Origin: Chitinispirillaceae bacterium
GTDB taxonomy: Bacteria > Fibrobacterota > Chitinivibrionia > Chitinivibrionales > Chitinispirillaceae
DNA length: 48,882 nt
Direction: 5' to 3'
NCBI GenBank assembly: GCA_016932075.1
Contig: JAFGDP010000030.1
Span: 1 to 48,882, forward strand
Under the pieces are notes generated by a model, which did not search any database, was not told the origin of the DNA, and saw only the letters and a list, made by a program, of their open reading frames with translations. The position numbers and the translations under genes were made by a program. Of the stretch, positions 40,977 through 48,882 are shown in pieces (positions within the stretch are counted from its first letter, which is position 1; every line of letters starts with the position of its first letter).

Positions 40977-41618
40977 ATGCAACCAGACCTGCTTGTTCTC
41001 CGTATCCCCGTGATCCTTCTCGCGCTCACCATTCATGAGTATGCCCACGGGTATGTTGCATGGCGCCTGGGGGATCCAACGGCAAAGAACGCCGGACGGC
41101 TTACCTTCAACCCGATCGCGCACCTCGATGTTTTCGGCACCATCATGCTCATGTTCGGCCCGTTCGGCTGGGCGAAACCGGTGCCGGTGAATGGCTACAA
41201 TTTTGCAAATCCAAAGAGGGACTCCCTCTGGGTCAGCCTTGCCGGACCGGCATCGAATATCATTGCCGCTGTTGTGTTCGGCTACACCTATCGAATGCTG
41301 GGCGCACTGGCTCCCGAAGCGTTTGCCAATCCGCAGGTGCTCATTTTCTTTCAACTCGCCATTCTCATCAATATCGGCATCGCTTTTTTCAACCTCATTC
41401 CTGTACCACCTCTTGATGGGTCGCATATTCTACTCAGCCTTCTTCCTAACCGGTTGATACCGTCTTACTTAAACAAGATGCGGTTCGTTCCGACCATATT
41501 CCTGATCATGCTGGTCGCCGAATGGATGTTCCATATTCCGGTTTTTTCCTCGATCATGAATCCTCTTTTTACCCCGTTCAAGGCGTTCTGGTATTTTGTC
41601 ATTTTCTGGAAGTTCTAG
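40977..41618 (+). CDS. Site-2 protease family (M50) membrane metalloprotease
   Basis: The 213-residue protein has the zinc site HEYAH at residues 20-24 (TIHEYAHGYVAWR), the conserved PVNGYNF and GPASN segments, and the second metal ligand motif PVPPLDGSHIL. About five to six membrane segments are present. Such short M50 proteins cleave substrates within the membrane; the target here is unknown. AAAGGAAAAG lies before the ATG. Confidence 0.9.
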   Translation: MQPDLLVLRIPVILLALTIHEYAHGYVAWRLGDPTAKNAGRLTFNPIAHLDVFGTIMLMFGPFGWAKPVPVNGYNFANPKRDSLWVSLAGPASNIIAAVVFGYTYRMLGALAPEAFANPQVLIFFQLAILINIGIAFFNLIPVPPLDGSHILLSLLPNRLIPSYLNKMRFVPTIFLIMLVAEWMFHIPVFSSIMNPLFTPFKAFWYFVIFWKF

Positions 41619-41747
41619 GCAAAAAAGCAATCGAGCATGCTTGACTTCAATCAGCATTCCGCAATCATCAATCTGCAATCCCTTATTCCCTTGCCCGAAT
41701 CTCCCAGCAGGAAGTATTTTCCAACTGTTTTTCAGGTTCTGCAGGGC

Positions 41748-41824
41748 GGGCCCATAACTCAGTCGGTTAGAGTAGCGGACTCATAATCCGTTTGTCCTAG
41801 GTTCGAGCCCTAGTGGGCCCACCA
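41748..41824 (+). tRNA. tRNA with anticodon CAU (Met or lysidine-Ile2)
   Basis: A 77-base cloverleaf: acceptor GGGCCCA/TGGGCCC, anticodon stem CGGA/TCCG with loop CTCATAA (anticodon CAT), T-arm CTAGGTTCGAGCCCTAG and encoded CCA. It lacks the initiator features (no unpaired first base, no GGG/CCC anticodon stem), so it is elongator tRNA-Met or the tRNA-Ile2 modified by TilS; sequence reading alone does not decide. Confidence 0.92.
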
Positions 41825-41904
41825 TTTCAGCAGACAAAAGGAGGGATTTTGCAGCCGTTTCCGGTATGCAGTGCACCAAAAGCGGGAAACAACCTGTTTT
41901 TAAT

Positions 41905-41943
41905 AAAAAAGAAGCACCTGATTTGACTGGTGCTTCTTTTTTT
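41905..41943. terminator. Rho-independent terminator after the CAU tRNA
   Basis: AAGAAGCACC pairs with GGTGCTTCTT around a 10-base loop, with an A-run before and a T-run after, so it could act in both directions. It separates the tRNA from the coiled-coil gene. Confidence 0.85.
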
Positions 41944-41976
41944 CATATATAAGCTTCTACGGTTTGTGGAGGAACT

Positions 41977-42714
41977 ATGCTTCGTGATCTCACGCTTCTT
42001 ATGCAGTTGCAGGAAATCGATTTAAGAATACATGAACAGGAACTTGCCAAAGAACAGCTTCCCATAACGGTCAAGGAACTGGAACAGGCAATTGCCAAAG
42101 CGCAGAAGGGTCATGACGCCGCCGTAAAGAAACTTGCAGAAGCGGAAGGCGAACTGAAAAATTTCGACGACCAGATCAGGCAGGCCCAGGAGGGCCTTGA
42201 AAAAAGCCAGGAACGGCTGAACTCTATCAAAACAAACCGTGAGTACGATGCGGTCCATGCCGAGATCGAGACGCAGAAGAACATGGTCGCAAATTCCGAA
42301 AACCGTAAAAAAAAGCTGACCGAAGATATTACTCGTCTAAAGGAAGCCAAGGAGACCGCGCGGCAGGAGCTGGAAAAAATAAAAACCGACAGTGAACCCA
42401 CGATGGCAGATCTCAACGGCAGGATCGACGCCATTGATTCGGTCATTGCCTCTATAGTCAAGGAACGGGAGGAGGTCGCGCCGTTGGTGGGTAAATCCAG
42501 TCTGCGCACGTACGATCAGATCAGGAGGCGCAGGAAAACCGCCAAGGTGATCAGCATGGTTGATCAGGCCCGTACCTGCACCATCTGCTACAAGGTGCTT
42601 GAGCCGCATATCATCAGCGAGGTCAAGCGGTCGAAGAAAATCAACCTTTGTCAGAGTTGCGGCTCCATACTTATCTGGAATACAGGTAAAACCCAGGAGG
42701 CTCCGCCGGCATAA
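41977..42714 (+). CDS. Coiled-coil protein with C4 zinc ribbon
   Basis: The 245-residue protein is almost entirely a charged coiled coil (about 10-180) followed by a zinc ribbon: CTICYK and CQSC near residues 203-233. This is the C4-type zinc-ribbon/DUF164 family, thought to bind nucleic acid and often near RNase H or primase genes; its function is unresolved. GGAGG precedes the ATG. Confidence 0.85.
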   Translation: MLRDLTLLMQLQEIDLRIHEQELAKEQLPITVKELEQAIAKAQKGHDAAVKKLAEAEGELKNFDDQIRQAQEGLEKSQERLNSIKTNREYDAVHAEIETQKNMVANSENRKKKLTEDITRLKEAKETARQELEKIKTDSEPTMADLNGRIDAIDSVIASIVKEREEVAPLVGKSSLRTYDQIRRRRKTAKVISMVDQARTCTICYKVLEPHIISEVKRSKKINLCQSCGSILIWNTGKTQEAPPA

Positions 42715-42788
42715 GGCGGACCGGACCGCTGGCCCGTTTCCCCCGGCGCGGTCGACATAACCATACTACGTACCCGGTGGTATACCAG

Positions 42789-44630
42789 ATGCGAGGCATG
42801 TTTCTTTACCGGCGGATGATCAGATATGCGACGGTGTATTGGCCACTCGTCGTACTGTCGATCACGCTTTCGTTCCTGGTCGTTAATTTTGAGGCGATCT
42901 CCCTGTGGTTCGGGGCAACGCTGGTAAAGACCCTGTTTGAGCCCGGGGGGATTTCAGCGCCGTCGTCCGAATTTTCGATTACCGGTATAAACGAAGTCCT
43001 GAAGTACTATACCTATCTGCTAGTCAGGCGCGACGATCCGCTCGAATCGCTCAAAATGGTCTGCCTGCTCATGGCATCCGCATTTCTGATGAAGAACATC
43101 CTGCTGTACATCAAGGCACTGGTCATGGCGCAGCTGAACCTCAGGATCGTGCGCGACATGCGTGACCAGCTGTTCAGCCATGCTCTCACCCTGCCGGTCA
43201 GCTATTACGACCGCTCGCGTTCGGGCGCCATCATGTCACTGGTCAACAATGACGTTTCCATGATCAACCAGTCAATGACCGGCACGTTTGACAAGCTTTT
43301 TGCCGAGCCCATGCGGGTGCTGTTCTTTGTGACCATGTTGCTTATTATCAATGTCAAACTGACCCTGGCCGTGTTCATCGTGTTTCCCCTCTTGGGATTT
43401 CTGATCGCCGCAATTGGCAAAGCCGTGCGCAGGCGAAGCAAGCGGATGCTGGAGAGCATGGCCGGGCTGCTTTCGATCATGCATGAGGCCGTGGGCGCCA
43501 TCCGAGCGGTCAAAATGTTCAATATGAACGAGTTCGAGGCATCCAAGTTCAAAAACGAGAACAGCCGGTTTATTTACCGCTCCTTTAGATCGGTGAAGGT
43601 CTCGGCGCTGTCAAGTCCTTTTACCGAGCTCTTGGGCGTTCTTGTGGTCATTATTCTGCTCTGGTACGGCGGCCAGCAGGTGCTCTTGAGCGGCGGTTTC
43701 GGCGCCGAGGATTTTGTCAGGTTCCTGGTGTTCCTCTTTTCCGTGTTTACGCCGCTTAAAACCCTCGGCACCATCAATAACACGCTGCAGCGCGGTTTCG
43801 CCGCCGCCGAAAGGGTTTTTTCAGTGCTCGATGCACCCTCAGAACCCATAGCACGACAAGAAGCGTCGCTCTTTCCCGTATTTGAAAGGGAGATCGCCTT
43901 TTCAAATGTCTGTTTTACCTATCCCGGATGCAGCGACGAGGTGCTGCACGACATTACGTTCACGCTTAAAAAAGGCAGTATCATCGCGCTTGTAGGATCA
44001 AGCGGGAGCGGGAAGTCGACTCTGCTTGATCTCCTGCCGCGGTTTTATACGGTGAGTTCCGGCGTCATTGCGGTCGATGGCAGGGATATCAGGGAAATCG
44101 ACCTTGCGGGCCTGCGGAGCCTCTTTGGTATCGTATCGCAGGAGACCATACTGTTCAATGACACGGTCAGAAACAACATCGCCTATGGTTTGAACAGCGT
44201 GCCGCAGGAACAGGTGATTGAGGCGGCCGGAGCAGCGCAGGCATGGGAGTTTATCGAACGCCTGCCCGAAGGCCTTGAAACCATGATCGGCGAGCGCGGG
44301 GTCATGCTCTCCGGCGGCCAGCGTCAGCGCCTGGCCATTGCGCGGGCGCTCCTTCGCAATCCCGCTATCCTGATTCTCGACGAAGCGACTTCGTCGCTTG
44401 ACACTGAATCGGAAAAGCTGGTGCAGGAGGCCATCAACCGGCTCATGGAAAACCGGACCGCGCTTGTGGTCGCGCACCGGCTTTCAACCATCCGTCATGC
44501 AAACGAGATCATCGTACTGGAGAACGGCCGCATCGTGGAGCAGGGCAGCCATGAGGAGCTGCTGCGGTTGAACAAACGGTACCGGTATTTTTACGATATC
44601 CAGTTTGCTGTACCTCCGGCCTCAACCTGA
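42789..44630 (+). CDS. MsbA-like ABC exporter (fused permease and ATPase)
   Basis: I place the start at the ATG at 42789, eight bases after GGTGG (a GTG at 42777 is possible), giving 613 residues. Six membrane segments in the first ~330 residues form a type IV exporter permease. The ATPase has Walker A GSSGSGKST, Q-loop SQETILF, signature LSGGQRQRLAIARALL, Walker B ILILDEATSSLD and the H-loop VVAHRLST. It is a half-transporter that should work as a homodimer, exporting a lipid, lipopolysaccharide precursor or hydrophobic substrate. An extended first periplasmic loop (about residues 40-95) is notable. Confidence 0.92.
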   Translation: MRGMFLYRRMIRYATVYWPLVVLSITLSFLVVNFEAISLWFGATLVKTLFEPGGISAPSSEFSITGINEVLKYYTYLLVRRDDPLESLKMVCLLMASAFLMKNILLYIKALVMAQLNLRIVRDMRDQLFSHALTLPVSYYDRSRSGAIMSLVNNDVSMINQSMTGTFDKLFAEPMRVLFFVTMLLIINVKLTLAVFIVFPLLGFLIAAIGKAVRRRSKRMLESMAGLLSIMHEAVGAIRAVKMFNMNEFEASKFKNENSRFIYRSFRSVKVSALSSPFTELLGVLVVIILLWYGGQQVLLSGGFGAEDFVRFLVFLFSVFTPLKTLGTINNTLQRGFAAAERVFSVLDAPSEPIARQEASLFPVFEREIAFSNVCFTYPGCSDEVLHDITFTLKKGSIIALVGSSGSGKSTLLDLLPRFYTVSSGVIAVDGRDIREIDLAGLRSLFGIVSQETILFNDTVRNNIAYGLNSVPQEQVIEAAGAAQAWEFIERLPEGLETMIGERGVMLSGGQRQRLAIARALLRNPAILILDEATSSLDTESEKLVQEAINRLMENRTALVVAHRLSTIRHANEIIVLENGRIVEQGSHEELLRLNKRYRYFYDIQFAVPPAST

Positions 44631-44644
44631 TTGGTCCCGTACTG

Positions 44645-44680
44645 AAATAAAAAGCGCCGCCCTCCTATGCGGGCGGCGCT
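44645..44680 (-). terminator. Rho-independent terminator
   Basis: AGCGCCGCCC and GGGCGGCGCT form a perfect 10-bp stem. Only the minus-strand reading is followed by a T-run, so it terminates the leftward gene 44721-45245, although it may also halt the ABC exporter transcript. Confidence 0.85.
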
Positions 44681-44720
44681 CTCTCCACTTTACTACCGGA
44701 GAACAGGTTCCGTTACTTTA

Positions 44721-45245
44721 TCAGAACGGCGTTTCATCCGCAGCGGTCTGGTCGTGCTCTGCGGTCTTCGGGGCTGCCGCGCTGGTGCCCGACATCCCGT
44801 TGGCGCTGTAGATCGACGCCCAGAGCGCCTTCCAGCCCTTCGTGGCATGGTCTTCTGATTTGTAACGGACCCAGACCTCCTGGTTCTGTTCCTGGGCCGT
44901 TTCCAGGGTGATCACGAATCCGTGCGTGTACTGTCCGACCGGCTGTTTGAACTGCACCACCCTGCCGAACTTGACAATACCTTTAGGATCGATGAAATCA
45001 ATCCCGCGCTTGAACGCCGTTGGCTTGATTGCGTCGAGCATTCCTGCCAGGATACTCCTGGATTTCCGTGCCGCTTCCTCGTTTTGGTAGTACGAGAACA
45101 CGGCGCCCAGACCCGTAATGATCTTGAAGGAGTGGGTGGATCCATTCCGTCGGCGATCCTCCGGGATTTCTGTTACCGGACCGGCATAAATGATCTTTGA
45201 TACCTGATATGACTCATTACCACAGGTAAAGCATACTGAACTCAT
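44721..45245 (-). CDS. Hypothetical protein with N-terminal CxxC
   Basis: TAAGGAGCAG lies just before the ATG at 45245, which I prefer to one 12 codons earlier. The 174-residue product opens MSSVCFTCGNES, a possible metal-binding CxxC. It continues with a soluble alpha/beta domain (YYQNEEAARKSRSILAGMLD, FKRGIDFIDPKGIVKFGRVV, WVRYKSEDHATKGWKALWAS) and a low-complexity Ala/Thr tail. No family is recognised. It stands alone with its own terminator. Confidence 0.65.
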   Translation of the reverse strand: MSSVCFTCGNESYQVSKIIYAGPVTEIPEDRRRNGSTHSFKIITGLGAVFSYYQNEEAARKSRSILAGMLDAIKPTAFKRGIDFIDPKGIVKFGRVVQFKQPVGQYTHGFVITLETAQEQNQEVWVRYKSEDHATKGWKALWASIYSANGMSGTSAAAPKTAEHDQTAADETPF

Positions 45246-45494
45246 AATACTGCTCCTTAATGATGAAAGTAAAACAGACAATTAATCAGGTGGACAGAAG
45301 TGCGCTTTCCCCGGGATTTTTGTCCGCAATGTAGATGAACAAATTCCATGCCAATGACTGCGGACCGTCTGAAACGGCAAAAATACGCCTAAAAGAGAAG
45401 AAGGGCATGAACGAAACCGTCGCAATTTTGCGAATGAACACCTTCGAGACGCAATTTTGCGACTGTATATGAGGATGGTTGAGACAGCCAGGGA

Positions 45495-46100
45495 TTACTC
45501 TTTTGCCGCCATCATCTTTTTGATCATGCCGAAGTTGGGGGCCAGGTAATCAATGGCAGAGAAAAGAGTGTAGAGTGCAGGAATGATCATGACCCAGAAT
45601 CCGGGATGAAAGCCCCAGAGCGTATCAGGCATCCAGGATATATGATACGCCTGAAGAGCGAGCACGAGGAGAACGCCAAAGATGCCGATTCCCTGCAGGA
45701 TCGCCTTGGCTTTCCCGGACGGCCGGGCCGCAAGTACGTAGCCGCCCGAAGCGCAGGCAATACGCAGGAGCTGCAGAAACGCGTCACGATAGAGAAACAC
45801 GAGATACAGCCACCAGGGAATGATGCCCGCAATCATGAAGGAGATGAAAATGGTCTGGCGGGAGAGGCTGTCAGCCACCGGGTCGAACACCTTGCCGAAA
45901 TCGGTGACCATGTTCCGGGCGCGTGCGATCCGCCCGTCGAGCGCGTCAGAGACTTCAATAAGCAGCGCCAGCCCTGAACAGATCAGTATCCATGAGATCG
46001 CGTCGGGATTGCGTGAACCGCTGACAAAGACAAAAGCGAACACCGGGGCAATGAGTATCCGCAGCAGCGTAAGCGCATTTGCACTGTTCATGATCACCAT
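45495..46100 (-). CDS. CDP-alcohol phosphatidyltransferase (PgsA-like)
   Basis: The 201-residue membrane protein carries the complete family motif DGRIARARNMVTDFGKVFDP..D (D-G-x2-A-R-x8-G-x3-D-x3-D) around residues 53-77 and about five membrane segments. It transfers a phosphatidyl group from CDP-diacylglycerol to an alcohol, probably glycerol 3-phosphate (phosphatidylglycerol synthesis). The start is uncertain by three codons. It reads leftward, divergent from the cyclase gene. Confidence 0.88.
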   Translation of the reverse strand: MVIMNSANALTLLRILIAPVFAFVFVSGSRNPDAISWILICSGLALLIEVSDALDGRIARARNMVTDFGKVFDPVADSLSRQTIFISFMIAGIIPWWLYLVFLYRDAFLQLLRIACASGGYVLAARPSGKAKAILQGIGIFGVLLVLALQAYHISWMPDTLWGFHPGFWVMIIPALYTLFSAIDYLAPNFGMIKKMMAAKE

Positions 46101-46220
46101 TCTTTCATTGCAGGTGTTTCACCGTATACCCATGGTGCAGAGATCCGTATCACGTCAGAAAATCGCATATGCCGCCTGAAAATGCCACAGTGACCCGCGA
46201 TCTGCGCAGCCGGGGCGCTA

Positions 46221-46249
46221 TTGTCATTTATAGCAGTATGCGTTATAAT
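46221..46249 (+). promoter_or_regulatory. Sigma70-type promoter of the cyclase gene
   Basis: TTGTCA (46221-46226) and a perfect TATAAT (46244-46249) are spaced by 17 bp. They lie about 45 bp before the GTG start of the cyclase. Confidence 0.65.
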
Positions 46250-46293
46250 CAAACTTACTTGGCGCATCACGGTCGCGTCCGGGGACAGGTACT

Positions 46294-48882
46294 GTGGAAC
46301 TCTTAAAAAAAATGGCAAAAAGCATCCTGATCGGATCCCTTACCGGCCTGGCCATTGCGCTTTTCAGCCAGTTCTTTTTTCAGGACCTGATCGACCGGCT
46401 TGAGTGCGTTACCTACTACATGAGGGCGAAGTGGGAGAACACCTATCTTTCCAAGGAGCGGTTGGACAAGCTTGCCGAAGAAAATAACAGTATTTATATC
46501 GTGGACATCGATGACCGGAGCATGCAGAAGCTCGGGCTGTACTGGAACTGGGACCGTTCCTACCAGGCTGAAATGATACGCCAGCTCTCGGCCCATTTTC
46601 CCGCGGCCATTATCTTTGACGTGCTGTTCAACAATCCAGAGGACCAGAATCACCGGCACCGGATCAACAGGCTTCTTGACAAGAGCAGCGGGGGCGGCGC
46701 CGTACACCCCTTGCCTGCGCGTTCCCGAGAGGCGGTACTCGCATCGATCGACTACGACCGTCAGCTCATTGAAGCGACCCGAGACGCCGGAAACGTGTTT
46801 CACGGCATATGTCTTTCCGACGAGGGTGATTACAATGACTTCGGGCTTTCCCAGGTACAGCATAAAATGACCATGGCATGGCACGATTCGCTCAGCCCCT
46901 CCTCCGCGATCATGCTGCCGCAAGGCAAACTGACCGCGATTCACGAACGGAAACCAATCCTCGACGGTATTTTCCCGGAACTTGCCCGGGCAGCGAGGGG
47001 CATCGGCCACGTCAACATGGTTCCCAACGAGGACGGCGTGATCAGGGAAACCCCGCTTCTCTACCGCTTCGGCAACCATGAGCCGGTCTACTTTCCGATC
47101 AGCGTGCGGGCCATTGCAACGCTCTTCGGCACCCCGAACGATGAGATCGTGTTTGAACCCGGAACAATGCTTGATATCGGCAGGCCGTTCAAACTGTTCA
47201 AGGATTCCGCAGGGGTCATCACCTGTTCGTACCCCGGAGTGACCGTGGCGCAGGTCAGGGCGATTTGCGACAAGGCAGAGCAGATTCTTTCGCTGAAGCC
47301 CGCGCACAAAGTTGACGTGACATCGTTCTGCGCCGCTAGCCGCGACAGTGCGGGCAGCGTCACCCTTGAAATGAACGTGCCTGGCCCCATGCCCGCGGAA
47401 CTGGTCGATGTGCTGGTGTCCTCTTCCTTACAAGAGGCCCTGTCACTCGGTCCAGGCAGTACGGTCGCGCTTGACTCAACGATTACCGTTGAACGGGACT
47501 CGTCCGGAATAAACTGGATCGTCAGGGCCCCGTATGATGTGGAAGAGTGGTGGTTTTCCCGCACCGACCTGGAGACGGTTTCCCGGATTACCTTTGACGA
47601 CCTTAAACTCATAAAACGCGGTGAGCGCCGCCTCCTGTTTCATACCGTTGTGGTCCGCAGCCGCGACGGCGGCCTGGTTTCCGGCATCCCGGTGCTGCGG
47701 GGCCGTACCCTGACCGAACTGTGCCGAGCGGGATGGGACCGCATCGCAACCATGCGCAACGGCTCGCGCATGGATTTCGGCCGTCCGCTCCGTATTCCCC
47801 TGGTTGAGGAAAACCGGCACATTATCACCTATTTCGGACCCAAGGCAAAAACATTTCCCCTGTATAGCTTCTATGACATCTTCAAAAACCGCGCGCAGGG
47901 CGAGTTTGAAGGGAAGATCTTTCTGGTCGGCTCAACCGCGCCGGCGCTGTTCGATATCAAGGCGGCACCGCATGACCGCAACTATCCGGCCGTGGAAATT
48001 CATGCCTCGCTCATCAATTCCTTTCTGAGCGAAACCTTTGTGCGCCGCCTTGCGCCGTGGCAGGATTTCCTGGTCCTGCTGCTCATGGCCGGTATTGTCG
48101 GTTTTTTCTCCTACCTGTTCAAACCGCTTACCGGCGGAATTCTCACGATCAGCGCGGTGTTCATCTATTTCCTCGTTGCCATGACGCTGTTCGGCGGCGA
48201 CCACCTCTGGATCGAGATTGCCCGCCCCGTGTTCGCGATCCTGCTCACCTTTACCGCGGTGATGGCGTACCGGTACATGACCGAGGAGAAGGACCGCCTG
48301 TTCCTGCAGAACACGTTCAAGCAGTATCTTTCGCCCCAGCTCATCGACATCATGTACAAGCAGCGGCAGCAGCCCAAGCTCGGCGGCGACGAAGGCGTCC
48401 GCACCGCGTTTTTCACCGATATACAGGGGTTCTCCACGTTTTCGGAAAAGCTCGGCTCGCCGGTCAGGCTCGTGGAGCTGCTCAACGAGTACCTTTCGGA
48501 GATGACGAGCATCCTCCTGCGCCACTACGGCACGCTTGATAAGTACGAAGGCGACGCGATCATCGCGTTCTTCGGCGCGCCCATGCCCATGGAGGACCAT
48601 GCGCAGCAGGCGTGCCATACGGCGCTTGATATGCAGGAAAAGCTCGCGGCCCTGCGCGACAAATGGAAAGGCGAGGGCGACAAGTGGCCGCAGATCGTGC
48701 ACGGGATGCGGATGCGCATCGGCATCAACACCGGCGCGATCGTGACCGGCAACATGGGGTCCCGCGTGCGCATGAACTACACCATGATGGGCGACGCGGT
48801 GAACCTGGCGGCCCGGCTCGAAAGCGCGGCCAAGCAGTACGGCGTGTACACCATGGTCAGCCAATTTACTCATGACAAGGTG
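46294..48882 (+). CDS. CHASE2-domain adenylate cyclase (partial, runs off the window)
   Basis: The reading starts at a GTG nine bases after GGGGA; an ATG six codons later has no ribosome site. At least 863 residues are encoded and the C-terminus is missing. An N-terminal membrane segment (about 8-27) is followed by a large extracytoplasmic CHASE2 sensor (SIYIVDIDDRSMQKLG; ARGIGHVNMVPNEDGVIRE; about 35-570). Three membrane segments (about 590-665) lead to a class III cyclase domain. The metal Asp709 (FFTDIQGFS), Asp754 (EGDAIIAFFG), the adenine-selecting Lys750 and Asp in MMGDAVNLAARLE are present, so it should make cAMP. A central insertion (about 330-450 region, with many Val/Thr strands) makes the sensor longer than usual. 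Confidence 0.9.
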   Translation, partial: MELLKKMAKSILIGSLTGLAIALFSQFFFQDLIDRLECVTYYMRAKWENTYLSKERLDKLAEENNSIYIVDIDDRSMQKLGLYWNWDRSYQAEMIRQLSAHFPAAIIFDVLFNNPEDQNHRHRINRLLDKSSGGGAVHPLPARSREAVLASIDYDRQLIEATRDAGNVFHGICLSDEGDYNDFGLSQVQHKMTMAWHDSLSPSSAIMLPQGKLTAIHERKPILDGIFPELARAARGIGHVNMVPNEDGVIRETPLLYRFGNHEPVYFPISVRAIATLFGTPNDEIVFEPGTMLDIGRPFKLFKDSAGVITCSYPGVTVAQVRAICDKAEQILSLKPAHKVDVTSFCAASRDSAGSVTLEMNVPGPMPAELVDVLVSSSLQEALSLGPGSTVALDSTITVERDSSGINWIVRAPYDVEEWWFSRTDLETVSRITFDDLKLIKRGERRLLFHTVVVRSRDGGLVSGIPVLRGRTLTELCRAGWDRIATMRNGSRMDFGRPLRIPLVEENRHIITYFGPKAKTFPLYSFYDIFKNRAQGEFEGKIFLVGSTAPALFDIKAAPHDRNYPAVEIHASLINSFLSETFVRRLAPWQDFLVLLLMAGIVGFFSYLFKPLTGGILTISAVFIYFLVAMTLFGGDHLWIEIARPVFAILLTFTAVMAYRYMTEEKDRLFLQNTFKQYLSPQLIDIMYKQRQQPKLGGDEGVRTAFFTDIQGFSTFSEKLGSPVRLVELLNEYLSEMTSILLRHYGTLDKYEGDAIIAFFGAPMPMEDHAQQACHTALDMQEKLAALRDKWKGEGDKWPQIVHGMRMRIGINTGAIVTGNMGSRVRMNYTMMGDAVNLAARLESAAKQYGVYTMVSQFTHDKV

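Noticed and set aside
46303..48873. Long minus-strand reading frames opposite the cyclase (about 334 and 313 codons)
   Set aside because: They are antisense shadows of a high-GC gene with clear CHASE2 and cyclase motifs, and their products are Arg/His-rich with no domain.

Overview
The window looks like a chromosome segment from an uncultured or little-studied Gram-negative bacterium, probably of the FCB group (Fibrobacterota/Chitinispirillia-like). The clues are a large secreted glycosidase ending in a type IX-like C-terminal sorting domain, many lipoproteins, a C-terminal-aromatic outer-membrane barrel and moderately high GC. The phylum is an inference. Four tRNA genes (Pro-UGG, Ser-UGA, Arg-UCU and a CAU tRNA) punctuate the segment.

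Left part (1-22.6 kb) is ordinary chromosome. A DTW-domain tRNA modification enzyme and a DUF454 membrane protein are read leftward. An exported cluster follows (1512-7654): clan GH-A glycosidase, propeller lipoprotein, outer-membrane barrel, Ig-like lipoprotein. A cell-surface sugar cluster (7723-11106) has a GT2, an SDR epimerase and a GT-C-like membrane protein. Next is a compact sulfur block (11301-15811): an Rrf2/IscR-like regulator, a MetA-family homoserine acyltransferase whose specificity residue predicts acetyl-CoA use, CysE, and ThiS-ThiG-ThiH. After tRNA-Pro come a small secreted protein, a DUF512 radical-SAM protein, a pseudouridine synthase, Gph, Lgt, ComF and a probable lipoprotein.

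The middle (22.7-35.4 kb, between tRNA-Ser and tRNA-Arg) is a conflict/defence island of mixed base composition. It holds an AbiEi/AbiEii toxin-antitoxin pair bracketed by two 156-bp direct copies of one IS end. The second copy is an internally deleted, MITE-like element with 25-bp terminal inverted repeats. Directly behind it lies what I consider the most interesting system: a polymorphic toxin locus built from a shared leader plus peptidoglycan-binding trunk. Exchangeable C-terminal peptidoglycan hydrolases (SLT lysozyme-like; NlpC/P60-like in an orphan cassette; a third decayed one) are each followed by an exported probable immunity protein, one of them of the LprI lysozyme-inhibitor family. 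The toxin has no signal peptide while the immunity proteins do, which suggests delivery by a contractile or other one-step secretion machine encoded elsewhere. Further right are a Vsr-like fragment converging on an HNH endonuclease, and a WYL regulator divergent from a J-domain/TPR/unknown three-gene operon with a palindromic operator between them. A tyrosine recombinase beside tRNA-Arg closes the island.

Right part (35.8-48.9 kb) returns to housekeeping and membrane genes: a TMTC-like membrane/TPR protein, a Na+/Ca2+ exchanger-type antiporter, an AzgA-type purine permease, a site-2 protease, the CAU tRNA, a coiled-coil zinc-ribbon protein, an MsbA-like ABC exporter, an unknown CxxC protein, a CDP-alcohol phosphatidyltransferase and a CHASE2 adenylate cyclase that runs off the window end.
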